NCBI GenBank assembly: GCA_029216955.1
Contig: JANAVB010016199.1
Location: forward strand, 13,296,489 to 13,360,488
DNA length: 64,000 nucleotides
Reading direction: 5' to 3'
Source of the DNA: Iris pallida
Lineage: Eukaryota; Streptophyta; Magnoliopsida; Asparagales; Iridaceae
Of this stretch, positions 10,289 through 22,045 are shown in pieces. Position numbers and translations under genes: made by a program. Position 1 is the first letter of the stretch. Each line of letters begins with the position of its first letter. The notes under the pieces are model-generated. The model was not told the DNA's origin. It saw nothing but the letters and a program-made list of their open reading frames with translations, and searched no databases.

Positions 10289-10849
10289 CTACTGCTGCAT
10301 AGGTGTTGGTCCCCTAACCGATGGACTGCTTAGGTTAGAAGAGGACGAACTACCCCTATTCGGGCAGCCTCCTATCTTGTGATCTGCCGCTCCATAAGCC
10401 AGGCATAATACCTGTGCCCTACGACAATCCGCCACTACATGGCCTGGCTTCCCACAATGAGAATATTCCATCATGAAAGTCTGCTTCTGCTTCTGCTGCT
10501 GCAGGTACATCGGGGTTGAATGCTGAACCGACGTTACTGAGGCCGCCCGCCTCGGAGTTCCAATTGTCAAACCTCTTGCTGCCGGGGCTGGAGCTGATGA
10601 TTGGTGCATCTGATTGTGGGACCGATTCCTACCTCCGGTCATATCCACGATCCTCTGGGAGGTGTACTCGTGCCTCCTAGCTGCTCTTAATGCTGCATCG
10701 AACGTCTGGTGCTCGAACTGCTCGACTGCCAACAAGATCTCCAAATGCAGTCCCTGCTGGAACCGCTGGGCCCTATCAAACTCGGTCGCCACCAAGGTGG
10801 GGGCAAACCTACTGAGTCTAGAAAACTCAGATGCATAACCGTCGACCAT
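10289..10849 (-). pseudogene. B gag, capsid end and nucleocapsid
   Basis: The first part (DGYASEFSRLSRFAPT...RFQQGL) is the C-terminal half of the Ty3/gypsy Gag capsid region. The end has two degraded zinc knuckles: YSHCGKPGHVVADC, where the first Cys of CCHC is not in place, and CLAYGAADHKIGGC, where the second Cys is Tyr. Gag packages element RNA; loss of knuckle cysteines would impair this. The frame closes with TAG at 10286-10288. Confidence 0.9.
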
Positions 10850-10945
10850 TCTGCCTCCTTGCTTTAAGTTGGTAAACCTCGTCTGTAGGTCGTACCGAGC
10901 TACAGCATCAAAATACTTCGTCTGAAATCTTTCTCTAAATACCGC

Positions 10946-11386
10946 CTAAGCAATGGGTGCCACTAATCCCATGGCTTGTGCTGTCCACCAACTGCGAGCC
11001 AAGTCTAACATCTGCAGGCGTACCACCGCCACCTTCTCATTCTCAGGTGTCCTAGCTGCTTCCAGAATCACCTCGGTATCCTGAAGCCAAGCGTCCACGG
11101 CAATCGCGTGTTCGCTGCCGTCGAAGAATGGAGGGTTCAAGCGCTTGAAGGTGTTGGCCGCGCTGTTCCCTGGATGACCATCTCTGGTCAAAGCATCTGT
11201 CACTACCTGGTGCAAGGCATCTCCTCTACGATCCTGGGAAGCTATCAAGGTCCTGATGAGACCTACCAAGGTGCCATCGTCAGGCTCGGCGGGCTGGACG
11301 GACCGAACTGGGGGTTCTCCTCCGGGAGGTACAACTCTGGAGGCTACTCCGGAATGTTGGGCTTGATATCCGGGTTGCTGGTCCAC
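10946..11386 (-). pseudogene. B gag, N-terminal part
   Basis: The 146-codon frame starts MDQQPGYQAQ, the first plausible gag start after the leader. It contains FFDGSEHAIAVDAWLQDTEVILEA...RLQMLDLARSWWTA, typical of the Retrotrans_gag family. An in-frame TAG at 10946-10948 falls where a conserved Trp is usual. In-frame sequence continues through FRERFQTKYFDA (10850-10945) into the gag part at 10289-10849. Confidence 0.92.
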
Positions 11387-11628
11387 GAAAAGTGCTCCAC
11401 CTTGCTGATCGGCGGGGTCAGGTACAGTATCGCTGAAGAAGACGACACAGGGAAAACAATAAGGAAGGACCAGGACAGATCAACGATACAAGCACATGAT
11501 CAGGGAAAGAATCCAGAGATGCAGAGGATATGAATGGAGATCAAAGATGAGTACTGATTGAGATATCTATCCGGTAAACCCTCACATATCTTGAATGCTA
11601 AGACCTGCATGGGCCACCACTTAAACTA
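11387..11628 (-). other. B 5' leader
   Basis: About 240 nt between the end of the 5' LTR (11629 on this strand) and the gag start. It holds the primer-binding site at its LTR-proximal end. I do not find in it the three-stem-loop block seen in the non-coding elements. Confidence 0.8.
11602..11619 (-). other. Primer-binding site of B
   Basis: The minus strand reads TGGTGGCCCATGCAGGTC, starting 9 nt after the LTR end. Starting with TGG fits pairing to a tRNA 3' CCA. The same 18-mer is at 24010 (D), differs by one base at 38983 (A1) and by two at 31436 (A2), and a variant is in C (47809-47826). It is not the common initiator-Met site (TGGTATCAGAGC); I cannot name the tRNA. Confidence 0.75.
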
Positions 11629-14223
11629 TGTTACGCCCCAGAACCAGAATACTGGAGAGCGGGGGCGTACATAGCCAGCTACGTATATTGAAATGGAATC
11701 CACCTCGCTATACGGTCACGGCTGTCTAGATATGAGGGTTTACTACAAGCCAATGGTCTCTTAAGATCAAGCCTATTGTCTCAATCTCAAACAAATAATA
11801 TGATTACAAGATGTTAGATCACCAAATATGCAATAAAAGGCGTCCCAAATATTACATATTCAGTTGATCATGAAGCTAGTCATACAAAATGTGAGGACTA
11901 GCAAGAGTTAAGTCATACATGATCAACCCTAGGATTTGTTAATCATGTTACAGCCCGTAGGCAGACAGTAAGTAAAAGTGCATCAAGCTAACAGGTGCTC
12001 GTCGGCTAAACGCCTCAAAAGAATGAATTTATAATGTAGTGGGTGAACAAAATAGAAAACCCACTCGTAGCCCGGGTTCCTTCTAGTCGCCACCATCGGA
12101 CTGGAGGTTCAGTAGATCCTCGGGTGCTGCTCCGAAATCTGGCCACACAAAACCAGCTGGGTCAAACCCCAAAAAGAGTAAGTGCCACAAGGGAGGCCAC
12201 GAAATAAGGACAAAAGCCAGCATATCAGAATCATAAAAAAATAGAAGAAAAGTACAAGTAATAAAAGTACAGTAAGACAATAAACAACTAGGGACATGAA
12301 ACCATTCCGGGAGCCAGATTACAACCCGTAAACCAAACAAGGACCGGGGTTGTAACCCTTCGCCTGAATAGCACTTGTCTCTATCCACTTATTGTTAAAG
12401 ATACGTAAAACAATCATGTACAGGAGTACCAGGTACAGGGACTAGACAAGACTTAGACAAGGCTGGACGCCATCCATTCACAAACGGCCAAGCAAATACT
12501 ACGGCATACTACTTAACTAACTAGGGTTATCACAAGCCTAATAACTAACAAGATGCAATGAGAAATTTCCAGTCCCAAGCCCTACAGACTATCTAGTTAT
12601 CCTTCTGCGGGTTGAGAGTATGGTTGGGTACATCACCCAGGAGACGATATACCCTTAGGTGACTTAGAGGTGCAACACATGACAGTGTGCTGGAAATGTG
12701 CTCTACTCGTCGGCAAGCTACAAGTCCATTTAAAGCGCCCAGATAACGAGATCGCCTATGACTGGAAATTCTCCATGAACTATAGTTTGATCTAGTAATT
12801 AGCCTAATCCATATTCAGTGTGAATCCCTGACCGTGGTAACCAGGGAGTCACGTCCTAGACATGATGCGAGACAAGACAAGTGGATTGCACAAAGCAGCA
12901 AGAATGAACACCCACGGAGTCAGAGTTGATTATACGAGTCAAGTTAGCCGTCGCAACAGCATCAAGTCAAGTCAAGTTACAAGTTTACAAGTTACAAGTC
13001 AGGAGTGTGCCGCCACGGGCCACTATCAAGTTATCCAAAAAGTACTAAATCATACTTCACATAACTCACAAGAACCATACTAGTCATAAGCAAAACACCG
13101 AAAACCGTGCCAGGTCGTATTGGGCCAAGACAGTCGTGTTGTGTGGAACAAGATCCCAAAACTCTAATCCACAAAAGAGAAGCCAAGTCCAAGGAATAAA
13201 ACCAAACCATCATGGGTAAGTAGATTGCGCAAAGGGGGAGGGGTCAGGTTACGCAGGGGTTGGATTGCGCTAGAGCCAAGCACGCTGGGTTGGGTTGCGC
13301 CGGACGAGCTGCGCTGGGTCGGGTTGCGCAGGGAACGAGCTGCGCTAAGTCGGATTGTGTCAAAAATGGCTGGGATGAGGATGGATTGTGCGGGGTTTCG
13401 ATTGCGCTGGATCCAAGCGCGCTGGGTCGGCTTGCGCAGGATGAATTGCGCTGAGCCAAGCCGCGCTGGGTCGGGTTGCGCCGAGATCAGGTGGCGCTGG
13501 AGGATGCGCGGTTCACCAAAGGGCAAGCTGCGCAGATCAGCCAGCGCTAAAGAACGCTAGCCGAGGAAGGCTGCACGTTCAGCCTTGCGCTAAAGAGCGC
13601 AGGCCGAGAGGTCTTCTTCTCCAGCTAGGCTGAGAAGATGAACCAAGAACACCAAAAACTTCAAATCTCCATATCTTGGCCAAATCAAAACCAAATTTAG
13701 ATTTTTAAAGTTCTAACTTGTGTAAAATTGAATTCTCTTCCACATGGAAGCCTCAAAACAAGGAAAAATCTAAGTTTAATAGATCAAAACCAAGAAAATC
13801 CAAAAATAGTTAAAACTTAGATCTAGAACAATGGAGACTCCAATTCACAAAATACCAAGTTCTAATGTTGTTCACCATGGCCTAATCTGGCTAATGGACA
13901 AATAAAATGGGGTGCTTATTTGGTGGCAAGGTGCACTTGCCTATGGTGTTGGTGGAGGAAGGAGGAAGAAGAAGATAGGGAAATTAATGGAAATTATGGA
14001 GGAGAGAGAAAGTTAGGTGGGGATTTAATGAGGGTGGGTTATGGTGGAATGAGGGTAGAGTATAGGTTAAAGTGTTCCTTTGGGCTTAAAATCAAACCAA
14101 ACCAAACCAACTAAAACCGAGCCGAGCCAAAACCCAAAGTTCTACAAGTCGAGAAAAAAATAAAAATACATGGCAAAATCCAACTACGAGTATAAATACG
14201 AAATACGGGAAATAAGGGTGACA
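11629..14223 (-). mobile_element. B 5' LTR
   Basis: A 2595-bp LTR nearly identical to 4020-6636, with the TGCGC repeat tract at ~13222-13505. In plus-strand terms it starts TGTTACGCCCC and ends GGGTGACA. The same short open frames as in the other copy occur, with differences, and are not called as genes. Confidence 0.93.
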
Positions 14224-15893
14224 CGACTCCATCAAATCCCTAATCTAACCCTATCTAATCCCCGTCGACATCGACCTGGCCTCACCGCCATTGCCTCCAC
14301 CACCTGCAACCTGTCTTCGGCCATCTTTCGCAAGAACCCCACGACAGCACCACATCTCCTTCTACCATGGTTACCCAGATCATAGCCTCTGTCCCTACGA
14401 CTTCACCACTCACCACCACTCCAAAGCTGTCCCGGCCATTGCCACCACCACGCCGACCCCGTCCACAATTCCCGACATCCCGATCGAACCCCTGTCACCA
14501 ACACCAGGACCCGACCCACCGATAACCACCGTCTTCACCCCCACTTCTCCCTGACATTTTTTTCACCATCCTCATCTAAGACCCCATGCCAACACCACGG
14601 ACCGCCCTAGCCACGGCCTCCGCCGACCACAAACCACCATCACCACTGCCACCACCGTCCCAAGAAAAACAATATAGAAAATAAATAAAATCATCACCAC
14701 TGCATCATACCTCCGCATCCGGCCACCTCTCCCTGCGACGAGACTGCACCTCCTCCACCGCGCCTGGACGTGACCACCCGAGCCCTCTCCTCCGTTCGCA
14801 CAGTGCCGCCGGCGCTAGCCCTAGCCAGCCACCGCCGTAGCCCGATGCAACCGCCGCCGCATCACACGGCCATTACAGCCTTGATCTGGCACCGGCCGAC
14901 GCACAGCCGCCTACACCCTCCGTAGCGCCACCACCGTGCCTCGACAACTGTTTCGACCGCAACCCCCCAAAACGAGCGCCACCGTCACCACAACCCGTCG
15001 CCCAGCCCCGAGTGCCGGCGGACCACCTGTGTACGCGCGCAGCCCGCGTCACCGGAACCCCCAAACTCCCAGCCCTCGGTGCCTCACCCTCCGCCCGCGG
15101 CCACCGCAGTTCTCCTCTCCACCTTCCACTTTCCCGCTCCGCCCCCTTGTGCCGCCGTCACGCGCCTCCCCGCAGTACGGTGAGCCCGCGCGGCCATCAG
15201 CGCCAGAACCGAGCACCGTCCCCTCTCATCTCTTCCGAACTCTGACTTTCCTCACCCCCGTTGACCGATCGAAGTCGCTCCCTCCGCCGAATCGATCTCC
15301 CTTTCCCGCTCTTTTTCCCTCACCCGACCTCCCTCTCTCGCTCTCTCATTCTCTCTCCTCCCTTTTCCTTCTTTTCTTAAGAAGCAGCACTCAGCTGTTA
15401 GTTTACCATATATTTTCTTTTTTTATTATTATTATTTTTGTGATGTTGGTTTTATTGTTTTATTAGGTTCGGTTTTCTTTGGACTCCTTTCTATATTATT
15501 ATTATTATTATTTAAGTGTTTTTGTTTTTGTTTTTTTATTGGTTTTGTGTCTCCCTTAAAAATTAATACTAATATTGGTGTAAAATTTTTATTATTATTA
15601 GTAATAGTAGTAGTAGTATATTTGCTATCTTTTTACTTATTTCATGATTACACATAAAATTTTAGTTTTATTTTTCCGTAAATTTGTATCACTAGCAAAT
15701 ACAAAAATTATATTAAGACAAAATGTATTTTCAAAATGTGATTTCGAAACCCTTGGAGATATTATTATACTATTTAATTATATTTTTCTAGATATTTAAA
15801 TAATTACCAAAAAATATATTTGATCCATAAAAATATATTCTTACAAATTATAAAATAATTTTGTTGGTATTATCAAATATTGTCCAAAATATT
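14224..15893 (+). mobile_element. A2 5' LTR, second segment
   Basis: After B's right TSD this continues the A2 LTR, matching 33742-35398 of the 3' LTR. The first ~1.1 kb is a C-rich, G-poor leader (many CCACC words), followed by T-rich DNA with ATT runs. A 176-codon frame (14936-15466) lies in the C-rich part, but its middle is in a different frame in the 3' LTR copy, so it is not supported as a gene. The segment ends at the D insertion. Confidence 0.87.
15889..15893. repeat. Target-site duplication of D (ATATT; second copy 29913-29917)
   Basis: ATATT precedes TGTAGCTTCCC at 15894 and follows GGGTCGTGACA at 29912. The uninterrupted A2 3' LTR reads CCAAAATATTTTTACTAAAT at the corresponding place, confirming the site. 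Confidence 0.93.
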
Positions 15894-16749
15894 TGTAGCT
15901 TCCCTTCCCGAAAATTTTAAAATATTTTATTTTTATTTATTTTATTTAAATGGTGATTTTATATTATTATAAATAATTATTTAGTTTATTATTACGTTAG
16001 ATGATTTTAGCCATGGTTAGGAATTGGAGTACAAGGTGATTAGAAATAGTGGCAAGGATAGTGCAGTGGCGTACTTTGACCAGTGTATTAGCCCTGGTAG
16101 GGAAGACCTGTCCATCAGTGTGTCCTAACTAGGAAAACTAGGCCAAGTTGCGACCTAACATTTACCAAAGATTCATTTATTTATTAATTAAATTATTGAG
16201 TTTTAGGAAAACCAGATTGTACCAAAGTAGTCCAGATTGGACCCAAACCAAGCCCAAGCCTATGTAGACATACTTTTAGGCACGTACAAATATTTCCTAG
16301 CTTTCTGGGTGGACTTAATGATATTATCTAAAATATTTAGTTATTTGTACAAAATGGGTATTATTAATATTTAAATAGGATTTTAGAATATTGGTACAAT
16401 TTTCTAGGGCTAAATATATTCACCAAGACTCTTTTGGTTATTCTAGTGGGTCGTTGGTACTAATATTATTATATGGTTATTATTGTAATTTTTCGTTTAC
16501 GCGAATAAATTGTATAAATAAATATACCATATAAACGTGTGTATTTGTATGTATAAATAATTATATTACGTATATATGTGTATATATAAATATATTAAAT
16601 ATAGGTACATGTGTATATAAATACAAATATATATATGCGTATGTGTATATATAAATATATTTATATATATAATATATGTGTGTATGAATATATGAATATA
16701 CATTATATTTATGCATATATAAATATATATAGGCGTATATGGCATATAT

Positions 16750-19700
16750 TGTCATGACCCGCACCCTGTGTAGGGGCACGAGAAGTGGGTACGTCCAGCC
16801 TATGCCGCAGTGTCGGCGGTAGAACGCTGTCCTAGATTACTATCTAATCAACAACTCACGCAATGATATAATGTACTTGTCAAAACTCAACTCCGAACGG
16901 AGGACAAGTATAGATATAATGAAATCTCAATCACAGTCTAAGCACGATAAGATAACACAGAAGTTAATAACTAAAGACTAAACAACAACATTTATAAGCT
17001 ACTAAATAATAATATCTCAAACAAACTCAAATACAAACTCGTATCTCAGTTATTACAATTCAAGTTCTAAAACATAAAAACTAAACCAAGTCTACTAGCT
17101 AGTCTCCCGATCACTCCTGAGTGTCGGGGCCATAGGTAGCTAAGCCATCACCTGCTCCAAGGCAAGTAGGGCAAATATCCTCAGGGCAAGCATCTGTAAT
17201 ATTTTCAACAGGTCCAGTCAGGACAGGAACGAGTACAATTCATTAAGAAATTCCAAGTAAATGACAGAGAACTATAAAGCAGTTATAGATAGTTGTATTG
17301 ATGAATATGGCAGTTTATATTCAGGTGATGGTAAGAAAGACAGATAAAGTGCAAGGAAAGAAAATAACTAAACAAGAGAAGAATCATAGCAATGAAGACT
17401 GTAAAATAAGATCTAGCTGAACTAGAGTAACATAATGAGTTCAGATGGTACAATATAAGTCGAGTGTAATCCCAATGTGAGTCTAATATAAGATGAGTCG
17501 AATGTGATCCCCAGTACAGTATGAGTCGAATGTGATTCTAATCATTATTCTAATAAGGTGAATCGAATAAGGTGATACGAATAGTGATTCATAATGTTCT
17601 AACAACGATTCGAATAAATTCTCCAAGTGTGTTTTAAAATACTTAGTTAGACATGTAAACGGCTAAGGGTAAATCCGGCACATCACACACCTGGCAGGGT
17701 GTGGAATGGCTATCGTTCGAATATTATTCACAGGGGGTAGTTCGAATAGTGGGAATGTTCATATGTCTAATCAAGTATTTCTCCACCCATCTAATACAAA
17801 TGAATCCATAATCCAACACATAAGACGAATACAAGTCCAACCAGCAAATAAAGATACGAATAGGTGGTTCAAATAGTGATTCGTATGGTGATTCGAATAA
17901 TAGAGGTAAGACGAGTAAGTATGTGTGTCGTATACATGAATTCAGAAATAATAGTACGTGTTTGTAACAGAAAATCACATACAGCTAACTAGAACTGAAG
18001 TACAGTAATTGATAAATAAATGAGAGAACTATCAGAGAATGTACTCGTCTGACACTCTGAAAAGAGTAGTGTAATATCAGATGCCTGCACCAGAGTCACA
18101 ATGTCCTAAACAGAGTAATATGAGTCATGATATGCAAAATACAAGAGAATTGAAAGCTACAATGCAAACTACATGATTTCTAGGTCAAAATAGGTCAAAG
18201 TCAACTCTAAGTCAACCTGGTCAATTGTCTAGGTCAAACTAGGTCCAAGTCATACTTGGTCAACTCTGGGTCAACCCAAGTCAATACTCTAGTCAACATG
18301 GTCAACACCCTAGGCCACTAGGTCAACACTAGGCCTAAACCACAATCACTAAGTCTAATAGAATTCTATACTAGGCTAACAACCTAGGAAAACCTAATAC
18401 TAGCTATAGGCTAGAAATCCTATAGGTCTAAGTACCAACCCAAACCTATAAGCTAAACTAAACTCAAGCTAGTACTATAGCCTACTACTACTCTACCTAT
18501 AGCCTAAACCAAGCCACAAGCCTAAGCCAATATACTCAAAACCTAACATCACATATATGTATATACTCATATATATACATTCATACATATATATAAACTC
18601 ACATATCTGGCATACATTACATAGATGCATACATGTATACATCATTGATTCATATTTACATTGCCTACCTGTCATGCATCTATCTTTACCTACATGCTCT
18701 AGTGTTAGTTCAAATATTGCATACATATTGACATTCATACATTTGGAGGTAGAGAGAGGGTTAAGGGGTTCATTTCAGTCACTGTGTATGTGTGTGTGGT
18801 GGGTGATGTGGGAGTGCTTGTGTTGTGTTAGAGTGTCCTGCCATGAAGGGAATACATATACAACAGTGTGTGTGTGTGTGTGTGTAGAGGGGAATAAAGT
18901 GCTTGTGTAAACCTGTGAACAGTGAAGTGAGACATAGAGTGTGTTCAGGAATTTAAATAGAGGGTGATGTGTCATATGTTAACATAGTGGCATGTGGCAT
19001 GGTGTGTCATGTGAGGGTGTGAGTGTATGGAGGCATGAGAGCATGGTGTTAGGTTGGGATGTGTACCATGTGTCACTAGTATAGTGTAATGTGACAATGT
19101 GGCTTGGTGTGTTTGTGTGTGTTGACAGGAAAATGTTCAGATTTCAGATAATATGTAGAGAGTGTGCCTACATTGTGTTGGCAGGTTTTGCGTGCACAGG
19201 TTTGTGGGACTACAAACAGTGAAATCTCAGTTCTGTGTGTGTGTGTGTGTGAGTGTAGATAGAGGCTTATAGGTTCTCAGATTTTAGGTGATTAGGAATA
19301 GTGTGTGGATATATGAGAATTTGTGTGTGTGTTTGTGTCTATATGGCATAGGGTTTTTCATGAAATAGGATGTCTATGACAGTGATACATCAATCCAACA
19401 CAAACCCAAAACCCAATTCTAAACCTCTACCAAGCCTATTCAGGCCAAACAAGGCCAAGCCACTGCTCTCCCATCTCATTTCAGTTTAACATTCTTAGAA
19501 AATAAACCTATAGTTTAACATATCATCTCAAAAATTTTCTATCATGCACTGCATTTGAATTTATCAGAAAACCTATTTTCCTATCTACTGTCAGTTTCAA
19601 ATACTGAAATGATGACTGATACCTAAATTTAATTTCTTCAAAACTCAAACCTAAACTCAGGTTTTCATGAAATGAATTTAACATGGTGATTAAATCATGG

Positions 19701-21608
19701 GAAAAATGGTTTTAAACTTCATTCAATCAGAATTTCTGAAAACAGTCCACTGTGTATCAGTAAACTCATAGCAGTCCAGTCCTACATTCGAAAATCCATT
19801 TCAGCAAATTGAATCCAAAATTTCAATGAAATCCTAACCAGCAGTAGCAATTACACATGTAGGATCATAATTGGTAATTTAACATCATTTAAAATCAGTT
19901 TTGAAAACACTTGAGTTCAGAATTTGAAAACAGGACTTGCACGTATCAGTGAGAAATGGGGAATGAAATCGACAGCCAAAATCAAGTCAATATCCTAATT
20001 AAGAGGTTGGTAAGCATAACACTACTTGTACACGTGTCTTGGGCTGTCTTCGTGTCCTGGAAACTGGACACTAAGTGTCTCAAGTAGCTAAAACCTGGAA
20101 CAGTGCACACAGTGCAACCCAAGCCTCGTACTGAAGTGTCGACTAGCCTAAGACACGACACAGTGAATCATGGGTCACGTGCACGTGTCAGAAGGTAGAG
20201 GGGGTCTAGGTCTAGGGGTGTATAACCCTGATATATTATCTCGTGTCCACGTGTCAAGGAAATTCGCGCGTATCAGTGAGCTTTTACGCGCGCATGTGTG
20301 TGTGCACGACCCGTGCCGATTGAATATCTCTCAAAATACTCGATGATATTGCCTGAAATTTTGTGTGCACGGTGTCAGTCATTGCCCGCACCCACACGCA
20401 AAATTTTATGTGTCGGGGTGCCGTTTCGTGTCCGCTAGGACACCCGAGCAGCAGGACACTGCACGACAGTGTCGTACAGCGTGTTCGTGTCCATTTTGGA
20501 CACGGACACGGCTCTAAAATGTGCTCTGTAGGACACGAAATCAATAAACACATATAATACAATATTTTCATTCAAATAGTTTTTAAAAACAACATAAAAA
20601 TTTCCTTTGAGGCATTTCGTCGAACACCTAACAAACACTATGACACGTGTCCGATACGGACACCAAACGGACACGAAATTCACCCAAATTTTAGGGACAC
20701 CTAGAGGACTCCTAGATCTAGCCCTACATGCAAAGAAAACCGAAATTTAAATCAATTTAAATGGTTTTACCTATATATACAAAAAGCTTGGAAAAGCTTC
20801 AAATGGGGGATTCCTTCTCTTGATGGCAAAAGCTCCAAATTGACCCCCAAGCTGGGATTTCTCATCATGAACATAAAGTAGGGATCAATTAGAACCCAAT
20901 GCAAAAGATTTGAGCCAAAAAGGAATTGAAATGAGGAAGTTATGGATTGGGGAAGAAGGCTCTTTACCTCTTTCTTCAAACTTGTAAAAATTTAATAAAA
21001 GAGGCAAGAACAAGGAGGAGATTATTTATAAGGAAGGGGGAGCCCTAGTGGCTGGTCATAAAGTGGAAAATTAGGGTTAGGGTTTAGTATAATGGCTATG
21101 GGCCAAGTTGCACTAGTCATGGAACCCATTTCTAAGTCTCAAGTCTACGGACCAATACACCAATCCTCCTACTCCAAACTTGATCCTAAGTGTCCTAACT
21201 TGAGTTGACTTAAGTTAAACTAGGGTCCATACCATGTTAACTAGGTCACTAAGTCAAAATCAAAATCTAGGACAGTTCCTTAAGTCACAGCTAGTCAAAA
21301 GTCAAAATCAATAATCACCAGTGCAATAAATCATGAAATAATTCAAGGAGGCCAAATGACCAAAATACCCTCATGCTCAAAAGTAGAAATAAATTATCCT
21401 AATGACATGGTCAGGCTCTAGGTCAGACAGTCTCTCTGGTTACACTAGCAAGGCATCAAAATCACAAGCCATGACTTGAAACAGTTTTAAATTGATTTTA
21501 AAATAATTAAAAATCACCAAAAATCATAATGTGAAATAAATACAATTAAATAATATTTATAAACACAAAATTCCAAAAATACCCTCATTCCAGAAACTGG
21601 GTGTTACA
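16750..21608 (-). mobile_element. Element E: solo LTR in reverse orientation, nested in D's 5' LTR
   Basis: On the plus strand it starts TGTCATGACCCGCACCC and ends CTGGGTGTTACA (about 4.86 kb). Reverse-complemented, it starts TGTAACACCC and ends GGGTGCGGGTCATGACA, closely like the end of D's LTR, so it is an LTR of a related family. No internal region or second LTR is present. Flanking 5-mers are TATAT and TATTT, an imperfect duplication in a TA tract. A TATA box on the minus strand lies at 20770-20777. Contents include GTCAA words (18183-18326), (GT)n near 18868-18886, and ACGTGTC/GTGTCC words at 20030-20700. No gene found. Confidence 0.8.
18183..18326 (-). repeat. Array of GTCAA (TTGAC) words in E
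   Basis: Twelve GTCAA cores lie in ~144 bp, most as GGTCAA or AGTCAA; on E's sense strand they read TTGACC or TTGACT. TTGACC/T is the core of the plant W-box bound by WRKY factors. The spacing is irregular, mostly 6-20 bp. They lie downstream of E's TATA box, so a promoter role is uncertain. Confidence 0.7.
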
Positions 21609-21791
21609 TATTTTTTTTTTCAGAAACTGGGTGTTATATATATATATATATAAATGGGTATATATAATATATATGTCTACGTGGTAAGTATATAAATATG
21701 TGCATGTATGTATGTATAAATGTATATAAATAAAGGTATGTAGGTGTATAAATATAAATAGATGTGTATACATATAATTGTATATATAAAT

Positions 21792-21793
<2 letters not shown>

Positions 21794-21864
<71 letters not shown>
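21794..21864. repeat. (TA)n microsatellite in D 5' LTR
   Basis: About 35 TA units. The matching place in the 3' LTR (27764-27782) has under ten, so the tract expanded in one copy after insertion. Confidence 0.95.
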
Positions 21865-21865
<1 letters not shown>

Positions 21866-22038
21866 TTAGTTAATTTTTAATGCAAAAGAATTAGTAAAAG
21901 AAAAAGAAAAAGAAGAAAAGAAATGGTAATAGAAATAGAAAAGGAAAAAAGAGAATAGGCTAACACAGCTACTCGGCCCATAGAACCCGATCATTTACTG
22001 TAACCGAACACATCCCGAGCTATTGCCAGGCCGATGCA

Positions 22039-22045
22039 TATATAG
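22039..22045 (+). promoter_or_regulatory. TATA box of D LTR (second copy 27950-27956)
   Basis: TATATAG in the context GATGCA-TATATAG-CATATATACG marks the change from AT-rich U3 to a GC-rich leader in both D LTRs. It is conserved in both copies and is the best candidate core promoter; the transcription start is not visible. Confidence 0.6.

Larger units (their letters stand above)
4020..14223 (-). mobile_element. Element B: complete but decayed Ty3/gypsy chromovirus (gag-pol)
   Basis: The 10,204-bp element is in reverse orientation, with two highly similar LTRs (4020-6636 and 11629-14223), exact TSDs, a primer-binding site at 11602-11619 and a purine tract at 6637-6650. In minus-strand order it encodes gag, protease, reverse transcriptase, RNase H, integrase and a chromodomain: the Ty3/gypsy order. 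Nearly every domain is separated by a premature stop or a single-base frameshift, so it cannot make its proteins now. It shares the primer-binding site of the non-coding elements A1 and D and is thus a candidate relative of their protein donor. Confidence 0.93.

Noticed and set aside
14936..15466. 176-codon Pro/Ser-rich frame in A2 5' LTR, also 176 codons at 34453-34983
   Set aside because: The middle third is read in a different frame in the two copies because of balanced indels, and the C-rich, G-poor DNA lacks stop codons by composition. No family motif.
16561..16779. 72-codon Tyr/Ile-rich frame on the minus strand
   Set aside because: AT-microsatellite translation reaching into the E boundary.
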